DNA of 64,000 nucleotides, from contig NZ_CP099975.1 of the NCBI RefSeq assembly GCF_024137965.1, forward strand, positions 992,001-1,056,000, read 5' to 3'. The translations under genes and the position numbers were made by a program. This DNA is from Halomonas sp. Y3. Its GTDB lineage: Bacteria; Pseudomonadota; Gammaproteobacteria; Pseudomonadales; Halomonadaceae. This document shows, piece by piece, positions 26,187-35,432 of the stretch; position 1 is the first letter of the stretch; each line of letters opens with the position of its first letter. The notes beneath the pieces are model-generated. The model was given only the letters and a program-made list of their open reading frames with translations, did no database searches and had not been told where the DNA came from.

Positions 26187-27887
26187 GAGCGCGGGCTGAG
26201 TGGATTATCAGCCCTCGCTGCCAACACCGAACCATCGGCACTGCGTTGGCAGCATGAGAATCCGCTGCCATATGCAAAAACAGCGCATCTTTCCGTTATG
26301 TTTATAGCCTACAGGAATGGACTGCCGTCATTCGTGCAGCCGTCATCATCAGCCGAGGTGGGGCTGCTGTACGCATGGATCGGTGGTGGTATCGCCGACG
26401 AGTCAGTCCAGCGCGGTCAGCTTTGGCAGCCCCTTCAGCAAGGCAGGCCACCATTTGTCAGCCGCATCACCGAGGTGAATGGTGATGCGCCGAGCGTGAA
26501 GCGAGAGCGTCGCCGCTACCTTGAGCACCTGCTCGCGCATCCGGCTCAGACTCCAGCCCTGCCGGGTCTGACGCACCAGCAAGCAGCGCAGGCCATGCAG
26601 GACCTGATAGGCGTAGAGGCTCAGTAGCAGGCTCACCTCGTTGCGGGCCATGACGTCCTGGACCGTGGAGGCACCGCGATCCGTCGACGACAGGTGCACG
26701 TCCAGCGCCGATTTCACCTCGCCCATGTGGGCCTCGGCGCTGCCGCGCTTGCGATAGAGCGCCAAGACCTTTTCCGGCGGCCAGTCGAACTTGCCGAGGT
26801 TGGTGACCAGGAAGAAGGCATGCAGCAGCAAGTCATCGGGGCGCTCCTGCACCACCAACACCACGCGTCGTGGCGCTGGCCAGGAACCGGCTTGGTATTC
26901 AAGGTCATAGCACCATTCGCGAGGCTGTTCGGGCGGTCGGCCGCGGGGCCGCTTCAGGTAGGGCGCCGCCAGTGTCTGCAGGCCCTTGTGGCTGCGCAAC
27001 CGGCCCAGATACTCGATGTCGCGCGTTTCCAGGGCCTCCAAGGTGTCATTGTCGGTAAATCCGGCATCGATGCGCACCCGAACCTGGGCGCCGGTGCTCT
27101 CGTTGAGCCGCTTCACCAGATGGGGGATCCAGGTGTCGGCGTTCTCGGCCGGACCGGCGTTGCCCTCTCGCAGCAGGCCGCCCACCATGTCACCGGTCTC
27201 GGCCAGCGAGGCCACCAGCGGCGAATAGATCCGGGTGCCGTACAGGCCATGATAGGCCGAACCGCCCTGGTGGCCGTGAACCTCGATCGGCAGGCCGTCG
27301 ATGTCCAGCGTTAGCTGCTTAGGCCGCTCGCCGTTCTTCAGCGCGGTCAGGCGCCAGACCACCAGCCGCAGCAGGCCCTCGTGCACGGCATCGATGTTGT
27401 CGTTGCGGCCCAGGCAGGTGAGCAGCCTGGACAGCGTGGCTTGAGAGGGCCGGTCTTGGGCCAGGGGCGTCAGCCCACGCGCATCACTGCAGGCCAGCTG
27501 CCAGAGCGGATCACGTCGCAGCGTGTCGGTATCGCTGAGATCGATCCAGCCCATCGCCCGCTGTAGCACCAAGGTGCGTATCTGGCTGGCCAGCGAGTGG
27601 CGAATGCGCAGCGGATGGCGCGGATCGACCAGGTTGTCGTCGAGCGCCTCGATCACGCCGCTGCTGTCGAGGGCTTCCCGCAGCAGCAGCGCGCCGCTGT
27701 CGCTGGTGGTGCGTTGGCCGTCGAGCTCAACGCGGATGGACCCGTTGCAGGACGGAATCCAGGGAGATACGCTTTCACCCATAGCGGATGGCTCTCTTGG
27801 ATCAGGTTCTTGGCGGAACACACTGATTTTACAAGAGAATGCCATCCGCTATCTTCGTTTTCAGGCCGGCCTCATGAATAAGGCGGG
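26171..27887 (-). mobile_element. IS1380-type insertion sequence, copy 1
   Basis: A 1717-bp element with near-perfect ends CCCGCCTTATTCATGAG. The left flank ends ATAAC (26166-26170) and the right flank begins CTCAT (27888-27892), so there is no duplication at this copy alone. ATAAC is instead duplicated at the left side of copy 2 in reverse complement. About 230 bp at the left end are non-coding element sequence. Confidence 0.92.
26403..27845 (-). CDS. IS1380-type transposase, copy 1
   Basis: DDE transposase, up to 480 residues; an inner ATG at 27782 (MGESVSPW) is the more likely start. Catalytic regions are LTLDIDGLP (first D), RVRIDAGFTDN (second D) and KRGSAEAHMGEVK (E). It encodes the same protein as copy 2 at 46967-48409 and appears intact. 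Confidence 0.9.
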   Translation of the reverse strand: MAFSCKISVFRQEPDPREPSAMGESVSPWIPSCNGSIRVELDGQRTTSDSGALLLREALDSSGVIEALDDNLVDPRHPLRIRHSLASQIRTLVLQRAMGWIDLSDTDTLRRDPLWQLACSDARGLTPLAQDRPSQATLSRLLTCLGRNDNIDAVHEGLLRLVVWRLTALKNGERPKQLTLDIDGLPIEVHGHQGGSAYHGLYGTRIYSPLVASLAETGDMVGGLLREGNAGPAENADTWIPHLVKRLNESTGAQVRVRIDAGFTDNDTLEALETRDIEYLGRLRSHKGLQTLAAPYLKRPRGRPPEQPREWCYDLEYQAGSWPAPRRVVLVVQERPDDLLLHAFFLVTNLGKFDWPPEKVLALYRKRGSAEAHMGEVKSALDVHLSSTDRGASTVQDVMARNEVSLLLSLYAYQVLHGLRCLLVRQTRQGWSLSRMREQVLKVAATLSLHARRITIHLGDAADKWWPALLKGLPKLTALD

Positions 27888-27938
27888 CTCATAGCAGCCA
27901 CAGTTGAGTGAAGGCGACTTGATACAGGAGCGCTCGGG

Positions 27939-28697
27939 ATGAGCAAGATGAAACTTTTCGGGCACATGTGGATTGCCCGAAATCTCACCGAGACCGAGAT
28001 CAGAAAGCTATGTGGATTTCTTGCTCTCGGTCTCCCAAACCTTGATGCCTACCAGAACAGCATGGAAGTCACACCAGTCGATGAGTCAGCCATCTCCCGC
28101 ATGGAAGTGCCTGACATGCCTATCGTGAAGATGGCAAAAAAGGATCATGTTAACAGCTTTTTCGAGGAAGGCAAGCTTCAATTAAGCTCATTTGAATACT
28201 ACAGCCGCCATGACCATGGTGAAATCGGCGACAGATTGGAAGGGGACGTCATCCTACTTGCCGAAAGGGAAAACTTCACCACTGCTGGGCGGTTCGCCGG
28301 AGGCTTCGATCACTACCTATTTTGCACTTACCTGGGAGACCCAAATCCCGAAACGCTGGCGAAATTCGAGTATGACAGCGGTTTTATCATTCGCGACCCA
28401 GCGGGCTTTGCGACTGCGATACAGCGAGCCCTAGGTGCGAAAATCCATGAATATGCCAGCTGCGTATATAGCTCTCACAAGGCGCTGCGCGGGAAAGTAC
28501 AGCCAGGCTTCACCATCGACCGTATTGACCACCACACCATCGAAATGGTCAGCTCAGCTCGACACTTCGTAAAACCAGATCACTTTTCTCACCAGCGAGA
28601 GTTTCGTTTTACCTGGCAGATGCCACACGATGTAAGTGAACCTTTCATCATAACTTGCCCAGAAGCCATCCAGTATTGCGATCGCCTACCCTCATAA
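27939..28697 (+). CDS. Hypothetical protein, unrecognised
   Basis: Protein of 252 residues without a family I recognise. The N-terminal 50 residues contain ARNLTETEIRKLCGFLALGL. The central block has FFEEGKLQLSSFEYYSRHD and GDRLEGD, a pattern of Phe/Gly/Arg residues seen in small uncharacterised accessory proteins. It is probably soluble, with no signal peptide or membrane segment. AGGAG lies eight bases before ATG 27939. It lies between an IS and the convergent traG-like gene. In the pre-inversion order it sat at the far end of the ICE block, not beside qat. Confidence 0.6.
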   Translation: MSKMKLFGHMWIARNLTETEIRKLCGFLALGLPNLDAYQNSMEVTPVDESAISRMEVPDMPIVKMAKKDHVNSFFEEGKLQLSSFEYYSRHDHGEIGDRLEGDVILLAERENFTTAGRFAGGFDHYLFCTYLGDPNPETLAKFEYDSGFIIRDPAGFATAIQRALGAKIHEYASCVYSSHKALRGKVQPGFTIDRIDHHTIEMVSSARHFVKPDHFSHQREFRFTWQMPHDVSEPFIITCPEAIQYCDRLPS

Positions 28698-28739
28698 ACA
28701 ATAGGTTATAAGCGCTGAAATTCAAGAAAGGATCGCAGC

Positions 28740-30284
28740 CTACCGCAGCTTCCCACCAGAGGCGGTTGACTGAGCTTGGCTGCCTCCCTTCTGGCCAGCA
28801 CCTTGAGAGGGTGCTGTGGATTGAGCAACGCTCCGGACCAAGGAGTCACCCACCCTCATTCCTGCCCATCCCAGCACCGCCACCCAGATCGTCGGCAGCA
28901 CCAAAAACATCATCCCCTCCACGAACTGAAGCACCATGCGGTCGTAGAGGTTGTTAGCGGCGGAGAGCCAGCTCAGCTTGGCCGCGTCGCTGCGGTAGAG
29001 CAGGTCCACCAGGTTGGCGTTGATCCAGCGGGCGAGCTCCCACCAGAAGGTCAGGAACCACATGGCGAAGAGCCCGAAGGTGGCCATGCCGGCGACCTTG
29101 AAGCTATAGCTGGAGATGACCATCACGAAGGGCAGGCAGATGATGATGGCCATCACCAGGATGCCCTGCACCATCGGCAGCGCCTGCTTGAGCATGTCCA
29201 TGCCGGCCTGGAAGGGCAGGATCGACAGGGTGCCGCCCACCATGGCGCCGGCCGTAACGGTGGCATCCCAGAAGCCACCGCCGTCCAGGCCGCGAAAGCC
29301 CACCACCGCCTGATCCAGATTGCCGCTGGCCGCACCCGAGCGAGGGCTGACCAGGCGACGGATCACGTAGTCCTCGGCGTCGCTGCTGGTGAAGACGCTG
29401 CGGAAGTCGTCCCAGAACCCGGGGCTTACCTCCTCGTGCAGCCGGGCCCGCAGGCCAACGCTCTCGGCCGACCACCACTCCTGGCAGGAGGGGTAGCCCG
29501 GCATCCCCGGGCCGGTATTGGGCCGGGAGACGTCCCGGTCGGCATCGTAGGGGAAGCCGGCGATGGGCCGCCCGGCGTAGAAGCTGTCGTAGTAGCCGGG
29601 CGTGGTCTGGAAGTAGTTCGAGCCGATCCAGTCCACGTCCATAGCGCGGGTCGCCTCGATGGTGCCGCCCTCCTGCAGCAGCCGGTTGCGCGCCGGCCCG
29701 AAGCACTGACGCTGAAACTCGCCGACCTCCTGTTGCAGCCCCGGGTCTTCGACGCTGTGCAGGTCCAGCTCCATGCGGATGGATTCAAAGTCCGTCGAGC
29801 AGGGAATGGCGTGGATCGCCGCGGCGGTGAGCCCGTGGGACACCGCATGCACCCCCGCCCACCACAGCGGAATCCTCGCCTGCTGACCACCGATCGCGCT
29901 TTCGGTCGCGCCGAATGCCCCCTCGGACCAGCCTCCCGAGGCGAACTGGCGGGTGCCGCACTCCAGCGAGCGGCTCTCGTCGATATCGGCGGTGGCCAAC
30001 TGGACCTGCAGCAGCGGCAGGCAGGTGAAGGCGTAGGCCAGGATCATGGCGTAGAGCCGGGTCTCGATGCGGTTGACCGTGAGGATGCCCTTGGTCCCCG
30101 CCTCGTCGCCCTCCTGTCGGGCCTTGAACCATTCGGAGAGCACCAGGGTGATGAACGGCACCGCGGCGATGCCGGTGCCGACCATGACGTTCCAGATGGC
30201 GTTGTTGATGATCCAGCCCAGCAGCGTCATGGCGTTGGCGAAGTAGTCGAACACCACCAGCGGCGCGGTCAGCAGGCCTTCCAT
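28740..30284 (-). CDS. ICE conjugation protein, TraG N-terminal-like
   Basis: Inner-membrane protein of 514 residues resembling the TraG N-terminal family of MPF_G-type integrative elements, probably involved in mating-pair assembly. Hydrophobic segments lie near residues 5-50, 75-95 and 350-480. A long periplasmic-type loop with several Cys and Trp occupies about 100-340. The C-terminus is Gln/Ser/Gly rich. It follows the 126-residue membrane gene with a one-base overlap and closes the conserved gene run. Confidence 0.8.
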   Translation of the reverse strand: MEGLLTAPLVVFDYFANAMTLLGWIINNAIWNVMVGTGIAAVPFITLVLSEWFKARQEGDEAGTKGILTVNRIETRLYAMILAYAFTCLPLLQVQLATADIDESRSLECGTRQFASGGWSEGAFGATESAIGGQQARIPLWWAGVHAVSHGLTAAAIHAIPCSTDFESIRMELDLHSVEDPGLQQEVGEFQRQCFGPARNRLLQEGGTIEATRAMDVDWIGSNYFQTTPGYYDSFYAGRPIAGFPYDADRDVSRPNTGPGMPGYPSCQEWWSAESVGLRARLHEEVSPGFWDDFRSVFTSSDAEDYVIRRLVSPRSGAASGNLDQAVVGFRGLDGGGFWDATVTAGAMVGGTLSILPFQAGMDMLKQALPMVQGILVMAIIICLPFVMVISSYSFKVAGMATFGLFAMWFLTFWWELARWINANLVDLLYRSDAAKLSWLSAANNLYDRMVLQFVEGMMFLVLPTIWVAVLGWAGMRVGDSLVRSVAQSTAPSQGAGQKGGSQAQSTASGGKLR

Positions 30285-30664
30285 CAGGCACCTCCCAGCT
30301 GGTTGATCAGGTTGGTGGCTTCCAGCAGGACCAGAATGCCCAGGGCCATCAGCTCGAGCCGCCGCAGCTTGGCAAGCGCCTGTCGCCCATCGTCACGGTC
30401 CCGGCGCAGACGCGCCACCGCCCGGGGGCGCACCTTGCGCCACCAGACCAGGGCCAGCGCGGCGTAGAGGCTCAGCCGCCAGGCCAGCAGCCACGGCCAG
30501 GCGGCCTGCCAGGCGCTATGGTGGGCCTCGAGCCCACCCAGCAGCCGCACGCTGACGGCGAGAATGGCGCCGCTCAGCAGGAACATAACGACCAGCACCG
30601 CCATGGCGAGCAGCAGCGACGGCCAGCGGGCCGGATTCAGCCAGGAGAAAACACGTGGGGCCAT
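30284..30664 (-). CDS. Small membrane protein of the ICE transfer cluster
   Basis: Protein of 126 residues with three hydrophobic segments (about 15-38, 52-66 and 106-120) and an Arg-rich cytosolic loop (RPRAVARLRRDRDD). I do not recognise a named family. Its place, overlapping by single bases both the TIGR03755-like and TraG-like genes, shows that it belongs to the transfer operon. Confidence 0.7.
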   Translation of the reverse strand: MAPRVFSWLNPARWPSLLLAMAVLVVMFLLSGAILAVSVRLLGGLEAHHSAWQAAWPWLLAWRLSLYAALALVWWRKVRPRAVARLRRDRDDGRQALAKLRRLELMALGILVLLEATNLINQLGGA

Positions 30665-32148
30665 CAGTCACCGCCCTCCTCGCTGACTGGGCGGCCGCGG
30701 CCATCCAGGGCCGCATCCGGACGAAAGGTCTCGCCCTGAGAGGCGCCCTGGCTGCGCCGGGCGGCCCGCTCCAAGGCGATGCCGGCAGCGCTGTTGCCCA
30801 GCGCCTGGCGGATCTCCATCTCGGAGCGCAGCGACTCGATATCCCGATCCAGGGCCACCAGCTTGCGATCCAGCGCCGTCATGCCCTGCTCGTTGTCGGC
30901 GATGCCCGGGTCGCTGCTGCCGGCCAGCAGCAGCCGGCGCGCCCACAGCGCCTTGGTCAGGGTTCTGGCCAGGGCCATTTCACCGCTCAGGCGGTGGACC
31001 AGCAGCGAGGCCTCGGGGTCGCTGCGCAGCGACTCGATCACCCCGCGGGAGACGGTCAGGCCGTCGCCGGCGGAGACCTGGCGCAGGTTCTCCGGGGTCA
31101 GCGGCTCGCTGCCGTCGACCAGCCCCTGCAGCAGGCCGTAGACCTCCTGCTGCTCACGCTCCAGCTCGCGGACCAGGCCACTGCCGGCCTGGGTCTCGCT
31201 GCGCTCGCAGCCGTCGCAGGTGCGAATCGACTGCTCGCCGATTACCGTCTGGGTCCACTCGGCGGCCTCCTCCGGGCTCTGCCAGACCGTGCACATGCCA
31301 CCCAGGCAGCTCCCTGCCCCGCTGCCTGATCCCGAGCCGCCACCGCTTCCTCCGGAAGCACCGCCCAGCCCCCCGCCGCCGATCCAGGAGCCCTCGTTGG
31401 TGGCCACCGATCCCCAGCCGCCACCGCCCCCGGCAATGGGGGCCATGCTGGTGGTGTCGTCACGGCCATGCAGCAGGTTGTAGCCGGCACGGGCGGTGTC
31501 CTGCACCACGCGAATCGGCGCCTGATCCTGGCCGCCGCGGCGCTGTCCTCCTACCCATGTCACGCCCTGATTGCCGCCCGACTGGTCGACCTGCTCCTGC
31601 GCCGCGACCACGTCGGCGTTGGACTGGGCCGCGTTCTGCCAGCTCTCGGCCGCGGCCATCTGCTGCCACCCCTGCCCGGTGACCATGTCGGCCATGCGCT
31701 CGGACATCTGGCGGCAGGACATCGACGCCCGGTCGAAGTCGACCCGCCCCTGCAGCACGCCGTTGCTCAGCAGGTCATAGAGTCCCGGGTTGGCCCGCTG
31801 GATGACCATGGCGGGCAGCGAGGCTACGGCACCCTGGGCGTTCTGAACCACCGTCCCCATCAGGTTCTGGAAGCCGTCGGTGACGCCGTTGAGCTGGTTG
31901 GAGACCGTGGCGCCAATATCGAAGTTGCCGCAGGTGGCATTCATGTTCCAGCTGATGCCGATACCGCGAACGTTGGGGTTGTAGCCCCGCCCGGCGGAGA
32001 CGCTGAAGGGCGAAGCGCTGCCGATCTGGTAGTAGAGGGCATCGGCGGATTGCGCCTGAGCCTGGGCAGCATGGGTAGACAGCAGCCCCACCACCAGGGC
32101 GCCGGCCAGCGGCGTGAGGGCGAAGCGTCGCGTGCGAGATCCTTTCAT
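30664..32148 (-). CDS. ICE protein, TIGR03755/PFL_4711-like (TraH-like)
   Basis: Exported protein of about 494 residues. The chosen start is ATG 32148 (MKGSRTRRF), giving a signal peptide with AGALVVGLLSTHAAQAQA. The mature start contains the ALYYQIGSASPFSVSA and ATCGNFDIGATVSNQLNG features of this family. A Gly/Ser-rich linker (about 225-260) and Cys residues at CLGGMC and CDGCE follow. Such proteins form part of the outer mating channel in MPF_G elements. It appears intact. Confidence 0.82.
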   Translation of the reverse strand: MKGSRTRRFALTPLAGALVVGLLSTHAAQAQAQSADALYYQIGSASPFSVSAGRGYNPNVRGIGISWNMNATCGNFDIGATVSNQLNGVTDGFQNLMGTVVQNAQGAVASLPAMVIQRANPGLYDLLSNGVLQGRVDFDRASMSCRQMSERMADMVTGQGWQQMAAAESWQNAAQSNADVVAAQEQVDQSGGNQGVTWVGGQRRGGQDQAPIRVVQDTARAGYNLLHGRDDTTSMAPIAGGGGGWGSVATNEGSWIGGGGLGGASGGSGGGSGSGSGAGSCLGGMCTVWQSPEEAAEWTQTVIGEQSIRTCDGCERSETQAGSGLVRELEREQQEVYGLLQGLVDGSEPLTPENLRQVSAGDGLTVSRGVIESLRSDPEASLLVHRLSGEMALARTLTKALWARRLLLAGSSDPGIADNEQGMTALDRKLVALDRDIESLRSEMEIRQALGNSAAGIALERAARRSQGASQGETFRPDAALDGRGRPVSEEGGD

Positions 32149-32161
32149 CGACTTCTCTCCA

Positions 32162-32768
32162 TCAGGGGACGGCGTAGAGCAGGGTCTGGCCGCGGCGCTG
32201 GCAGCAGCGATAGGGGCGCCACAGCGACCAGGCGTAGTCACCGCCCGCGTCCAGGCGGTCGGCGTAGGTGTCGGTGACGCCGCGGTCCGGCCACACCCGG
32301 CAGGCGCTGCTCATGTTGGGCATCAGGCGCTGCCAGCGGTGGGTCGAAGCATCGCCCTCCTTGACCGGTCCGGGCGGCCAGTAGCCGTCGCGGCTGGCGG
32401 CCACCAGCGGCGTGTAGACGTGGGGCTGCCCGGTGCGGGTGACGACATCGGCAGAGCGCTGCGCGGTGGTCGCCGCGGTCTTGTAGTCGTGCACCTGGGT
32501 CAGGAAGCCGCTGCGCGGGTAGATGTTGCCCCACAGGTCGCCGGGCTGGCCCAGCTCACGCATGCCGGGCGTCAGCGCCTCGGGGTAAAGCGACTCGGGA
32601 ATGCCGCTACGCCACGCCAGAGCGTCTAGGGTCGAGAGGTGGTAGGGCTGGAAGGGCGTCGCTGCCCCAGCGCAGGTCATGCCGAAGGCGCTGGCGAAGC
32701 TGCTGAAGGCCTCACTGGCCGGGTGGCCAATGGCATCCACGTTCTTGAAACGCAGGTGCTCATGCTGA
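32162..32768 (-). pseudogene. ICE protein TIGR03756-like (TraU-like), 3' part after IS66 insertion
   Basis: The C-terminal two-thirds of a TraU-like transfer protein: ASEAFSSFASAFGMTCAG, SGIPESLYPEALTPGMREL and a closing SLWRPYRCCQRRGQTLLY. The frame is continuous through 32768 to the IS66 edge, and an internal ATG at 32740 could start a shortened product lacking the signal peptide. The 5' part is at 35081-35432. Confidence 0.85.
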
Positions 32769-32848
32769 GTAAGCGCTCCACAAACCCCATCTTCTGGCGA
32801 TGACTAGTGTCCGTCAGACTGGTGTCATTCGATAGCAAGGAGGACACC

Positions 32849-33058
32849 ATGACCGACCTGACCTCGACACAGGCCTACTGGCTGGGCCACCTGTTCCATG
32901 CCTCTTCCCGGCAACTGGCGCTGAGTGAATACGCCGAGGAGCAAGGACTGGAACTGGCGTCACTGCTGGCGTGGGAGCAGCGCCTGGAGGTACAGGGCGT
33001 GCCCGTGCCACCTCGCCACCGGCCGCTGCGCTTCGTCGCCGTGGAGGTGGCCCGATGA
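32849..33058 (+). CDS. tnpA: IS66 accessory protein TnpA
   Basis: Small protein of 69 residues (MTDLTSTQAYWLGHLFHASS) with a helix-turn-helix-like character typical of IS66 orf1. Start ATG 32849 follows AAGGAGG. Its TGA overlaps the tnpB ATG (ATGA at 33055). It is shorter than many IS66 TnpA proteins but seems complete. Confidence 0.85.
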   Translation: MTDLTSTQAYWLGHLFHASSRQLALSEYAEEQGLELASLLAWEQRLEVQGVPVPPRHRPLRFVAVEVAR

Positions 33059-33411
33059 TCCGGCCGGACACCCGGCTGCGCGTCTACCTGTGTCGCGAGC
33101 CGGTCGACATGCGCAAGCAGATCGATGGACTGGCCCTGCTGGTTCAGGAGGCCATGGAGCTCAACCCCTTCGAGGAGGCGGTCTTCGTGTTCGGCAACCG
33201 CCAGCGCGACAAGGTGAAGCTGCTGTTCTGGGAGCGTAACGGCTTCGTGGTCTGGTACAAGCGCCTGGAGCGGGAGCGCTTCAAGTGGCCGGACCGCCTG
33301 GAGGGCGACACCGTCACGCTCTCGGGCCAGGAGCTGAACTGGCTTCTGGATGGCTATGACCTCAGCGCCATGCGCCCCCATAAGGCCTTGGATCTTCAAG
33401 CGGTTGGCTGA
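33055..33411 (+). CDS. tnpB: IS66 accessory protein TnpB
   Basis: Protein of 118 residues with the family signature DMRKQIDGLALLVQ near the N-terminus and DKVKLLFWERNGFVVWYKRLE in the centre (quoted in part). It is required for IS66 transposition, with an unknown biochemical role. Confidence 0.93.
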   Translation: MIRPDTRLRVYLCREPVDMRKQIDGLALLVQEAMELNPFEEAVFVFGNRQRDKVKLLFWERNGFVVWYKRLERERFKWPDRLEGDTVTLSGQELNWLLDGYDLSAMRPHKALDLQAVG

Positions 33412-33453
33412 TTTTCTGCTGCTTTCAGCGGCGCCGCTTGGTAAAATGGCGGC

Positions 33454-35043
33454 ATGATCTCACCGGCCTCGACACCTTCCGTCAGCGTCTCCCAACTGCA
33501 GCGCCAAGTGCGCGCTCAGCAGGAGGAGATTGCGCGTCTTCATCGCCTGATGGAGAAGAAGGAGGCTCAGTGGGAAGCCGCCAAGCAGTCCCTTTTTGAG
33601 CAACTCAAGCTGGCCATTGAAGGCCGGTTCGGTCCCTCTACCGAGAAGTACCGCGTCGAACAGGGTGATCTGCTCATCAACGAGGCCGAGGTGGCGGTCG
33701 ATGAGGAAGAGGCCAGCGCCCAGGATGACACGGCTGACGCGCCGGCCGACCCCCACCAGCCGGCCAAGCGCCGTACCCGTGGCGGCCGCGTGGCGTTACC
33801 CCCCGAACTGCCCCGCGTCGAAGTGATCCATGAGCTCCCCGAGGATGCCCGTCATTGCCACCACGACGGCACCGAGCTCAAGGAGATCGGCAAAGAAATC
33901 AGTGAGGAACTGCACGTCGTGCCGGCGCGGATCGAGGTGATCCGCCATGTGCGCATCAAGTACGGCTGCCCAGACTGTGAAGAGGGCGTGCAGATCGCCC
34001 CGGCATCGGCCAAGCTGCTGCCCAAGAGCAATGCCAGCCCGACCCTGCTCGCCTACGTGGCCACCGCCAAGTACCAGGATGCCTTGCCGCTCTATCGGCA
34101 GAGCCAGATCTTTGCCCGGCACGGCATCGAGATCCCGCGCAACACCCTGGCCCGCTGGATGGTGCAGGTCGGCGAGCGGCTGATGCCGTTGGTCGAGGCC
34201 CTGCGACAGCACCTGCTGCAGGCCCCGCTGATTCACATGGACGAGACCACGCTACAGGTCAACGCCGAGGCCGACCGACCGGCGAGCTCAACGTCCTACA
34301 TGTGGCTGCAACGCGGGGGGCCACCGGGCCAACAGGTGGTGCTGTTCGACTATGATGCGAGCCGAGCCGGCCGGGTGCCCGTGCGCCTGCTGGGTAACTA
34401 CGCCGGTCGCCTGGTCACCGACGGCTACGAAGGCTATGCCGAGGTGGTGCGAAAGAACGGCATCACCCATGCCGGCTGCTGGGCGCACGCCCGTCGCAAG
34501 TTCGTCGAGGCCCAGAAAGTGCAGCCCAAGGGCAAGACCGGCAAGGCCGACTGGGCGCTCAACCAGATCCGCAAGCTCTACGCCGTGGAAACGCAGGCCA
34601 AGGCCCTGGAGCCCAAGGCGCGTCAGGCATTGCGTGATCAGAAGAGCCGCCCGCTGATCACCCAGCTGCGCGCCTGGCTCGACAAGTCGCTGACCCAGGT
34701 GCTGCCGAAGAGCGCGCTGGGCCGGGCGCTGCACTACCTGGAGGGCCAGTGGCAGCGCCTGACCCGCTTCCTCGATGACGGGTTGATCCCGCTGGACAAC
34801 AACCCGGCCGAGAACGCCATTCGCCCCTTCGTCGTCGGCCGCAAGAACTGGCTGTTCAGCCACACACCGAGCGGTGCCCAGGCCAGCGCGGCAATCTACA
34901 GCCTGATCGAGACGGCCAAGGCCAACGGCCTCTCGCCCTACGAGTACCTGCAGTTCGTGTTCGAGACCCTGCCAACTCTCGGCGAGGATGACGACCTCGG
35001 CACGCTGCTGCCCTGGTGCTGGAAAGAGACTCTACCGGTCTAG
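33454..35043 (+). CDS. tnpC: IS66 transposase TnpC
   Basis: DDE transposase of 529 residues. A coiled-coil leader (QLQRQVRAQQEEIARLHRL) is followed by a zinc-finger-like segment (KYGCPDCEEGV) and the catalytic domain with D in IHMDETTLQV, D in VTDGYEGYAE and E in NNPAENAIRPF. It appears intact. Confidence 0.94.
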   Translation: MISPASTPSVSVSQLQRQVRAQQEEIARLHRLMEKKEAQWEAAKQSLFEQLKLAIEGRFGPSTEKYRVEQGDLLINEAEVAVDEEEASAQDDTADAPADPHQPAKRRTRGGRVALPPELPRVEVIHELPEDARHCHHDGTELKEIGKEISEELHVVPARIEVIRHVRIKYGCPDCEEGVQIAPASAKLLPKSNASPTLLAYVATAKYQDALPLYRQSQIFARHGIEIPRNTLARWMVQVGERLMPLVEALRQHLLQAPLIHMDETTLQVNAEADRPASSTSYMWLQRGGPPGQQVVLFDYDASRAGRVPVRLLGNYAGRLVTDGYEGYAEVVRKNGITHAGCWAHARRKFVEAQKVQPKGKTGKADWALNQIRKLYAVETQAKALEPKARQALRDQKSRPLITQLRAWLDKSLTQVLPKSALGRALHYLEGQWQRLTRFLDDGLIPLDNNPAENAIRPFVVGRKNWLFSHTPSGAQASAAIYSLIETAKANGLSPYEYLQFVFETLPTLGEDDDLGTLLPWCWKETLPV

Positions 35044-35080
35044 CTCAGGCCGCAACAGGTGGGGTTGGTGGAGCGCTTAC

Positions 35081-35432
35081 CATGCTGAGCCCGGCTGACA
35101 TCGGAGGTGCTCTGCCCTCCGGCCAGCGCCTCGCCCAGCGGCGGCGATAGCGCCGCCACTTCCCACCAGGGGTTGTCGCCGGTGTTCTCGTAGCTGGAGA
35201 CCACCAGCTCAGGGACGTAGTGGCGGACTTGCACCGAGGTGCGAATCGAGCAGCCCGACCAGGAGCAGTTGAGCCAGACACAGATACCGATGACCTGATA
35301 GTCCAAACACTGTGTGGAGAGCGACGAGGCGACGATCTGCGGCGTCGTCAGCGCCTGGGCCGGCTTTTCTACCACGCCCAGGCTCAGCAGCGCACCGCCC
35401 AGCACAATCCCTGCCGTCTTGAAGGGCTTCAT
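35081..35432 (-). pseudogene. ICE protein TIGR03756-like (TraU-like), 5' part
   Basis: The N-terminal part, with a signal peptide (FKTAGIVLGGALLSLG to PAQA) and Cys pairs in LDYQVIGICVWLNC. It reads into the IS66 after the codons for AQH and stops inside it. Joining the parts at the 8-bp duplication gives AQH-EHLRFKNVDAIG in frame, so the original gene was otherwise sound. Its start overlaps the TIGR03757-like stop by 4 bp. Confidence 0.88.

Larger units (their letters stand above)
32769..35080 (+). mobile_element. IS66-family insertion sequence
   Basis: A 2312-bp element with inverted repeats GTAAGCGCTCCACAAACC (left) and GTAAGCGCTCCACCAACC (right, inward). An exact 8-bp duplication CATGCTGA lies at 32761-32768 and 35081-35088, the standard IS66 size. 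It carries tnpA, tnpB and tnpC in order and breaks a TraU-like gene. Confidence 0.96.

Noticed and set aside
27888..27892. CATA near both ends of IS1380-type copy 1 as a target duplication
   Set aside because: It needs two extra bases at each end that differ between the two copies. The exact 5-bp crosswise matches explain the flanks better.
28776..30467. 563-codon plus-strand frame
   Set aside because: It is antisense to the TraG-like gene and is His/Gly/Pro rich, a common artefact opposite GC-rich genes.
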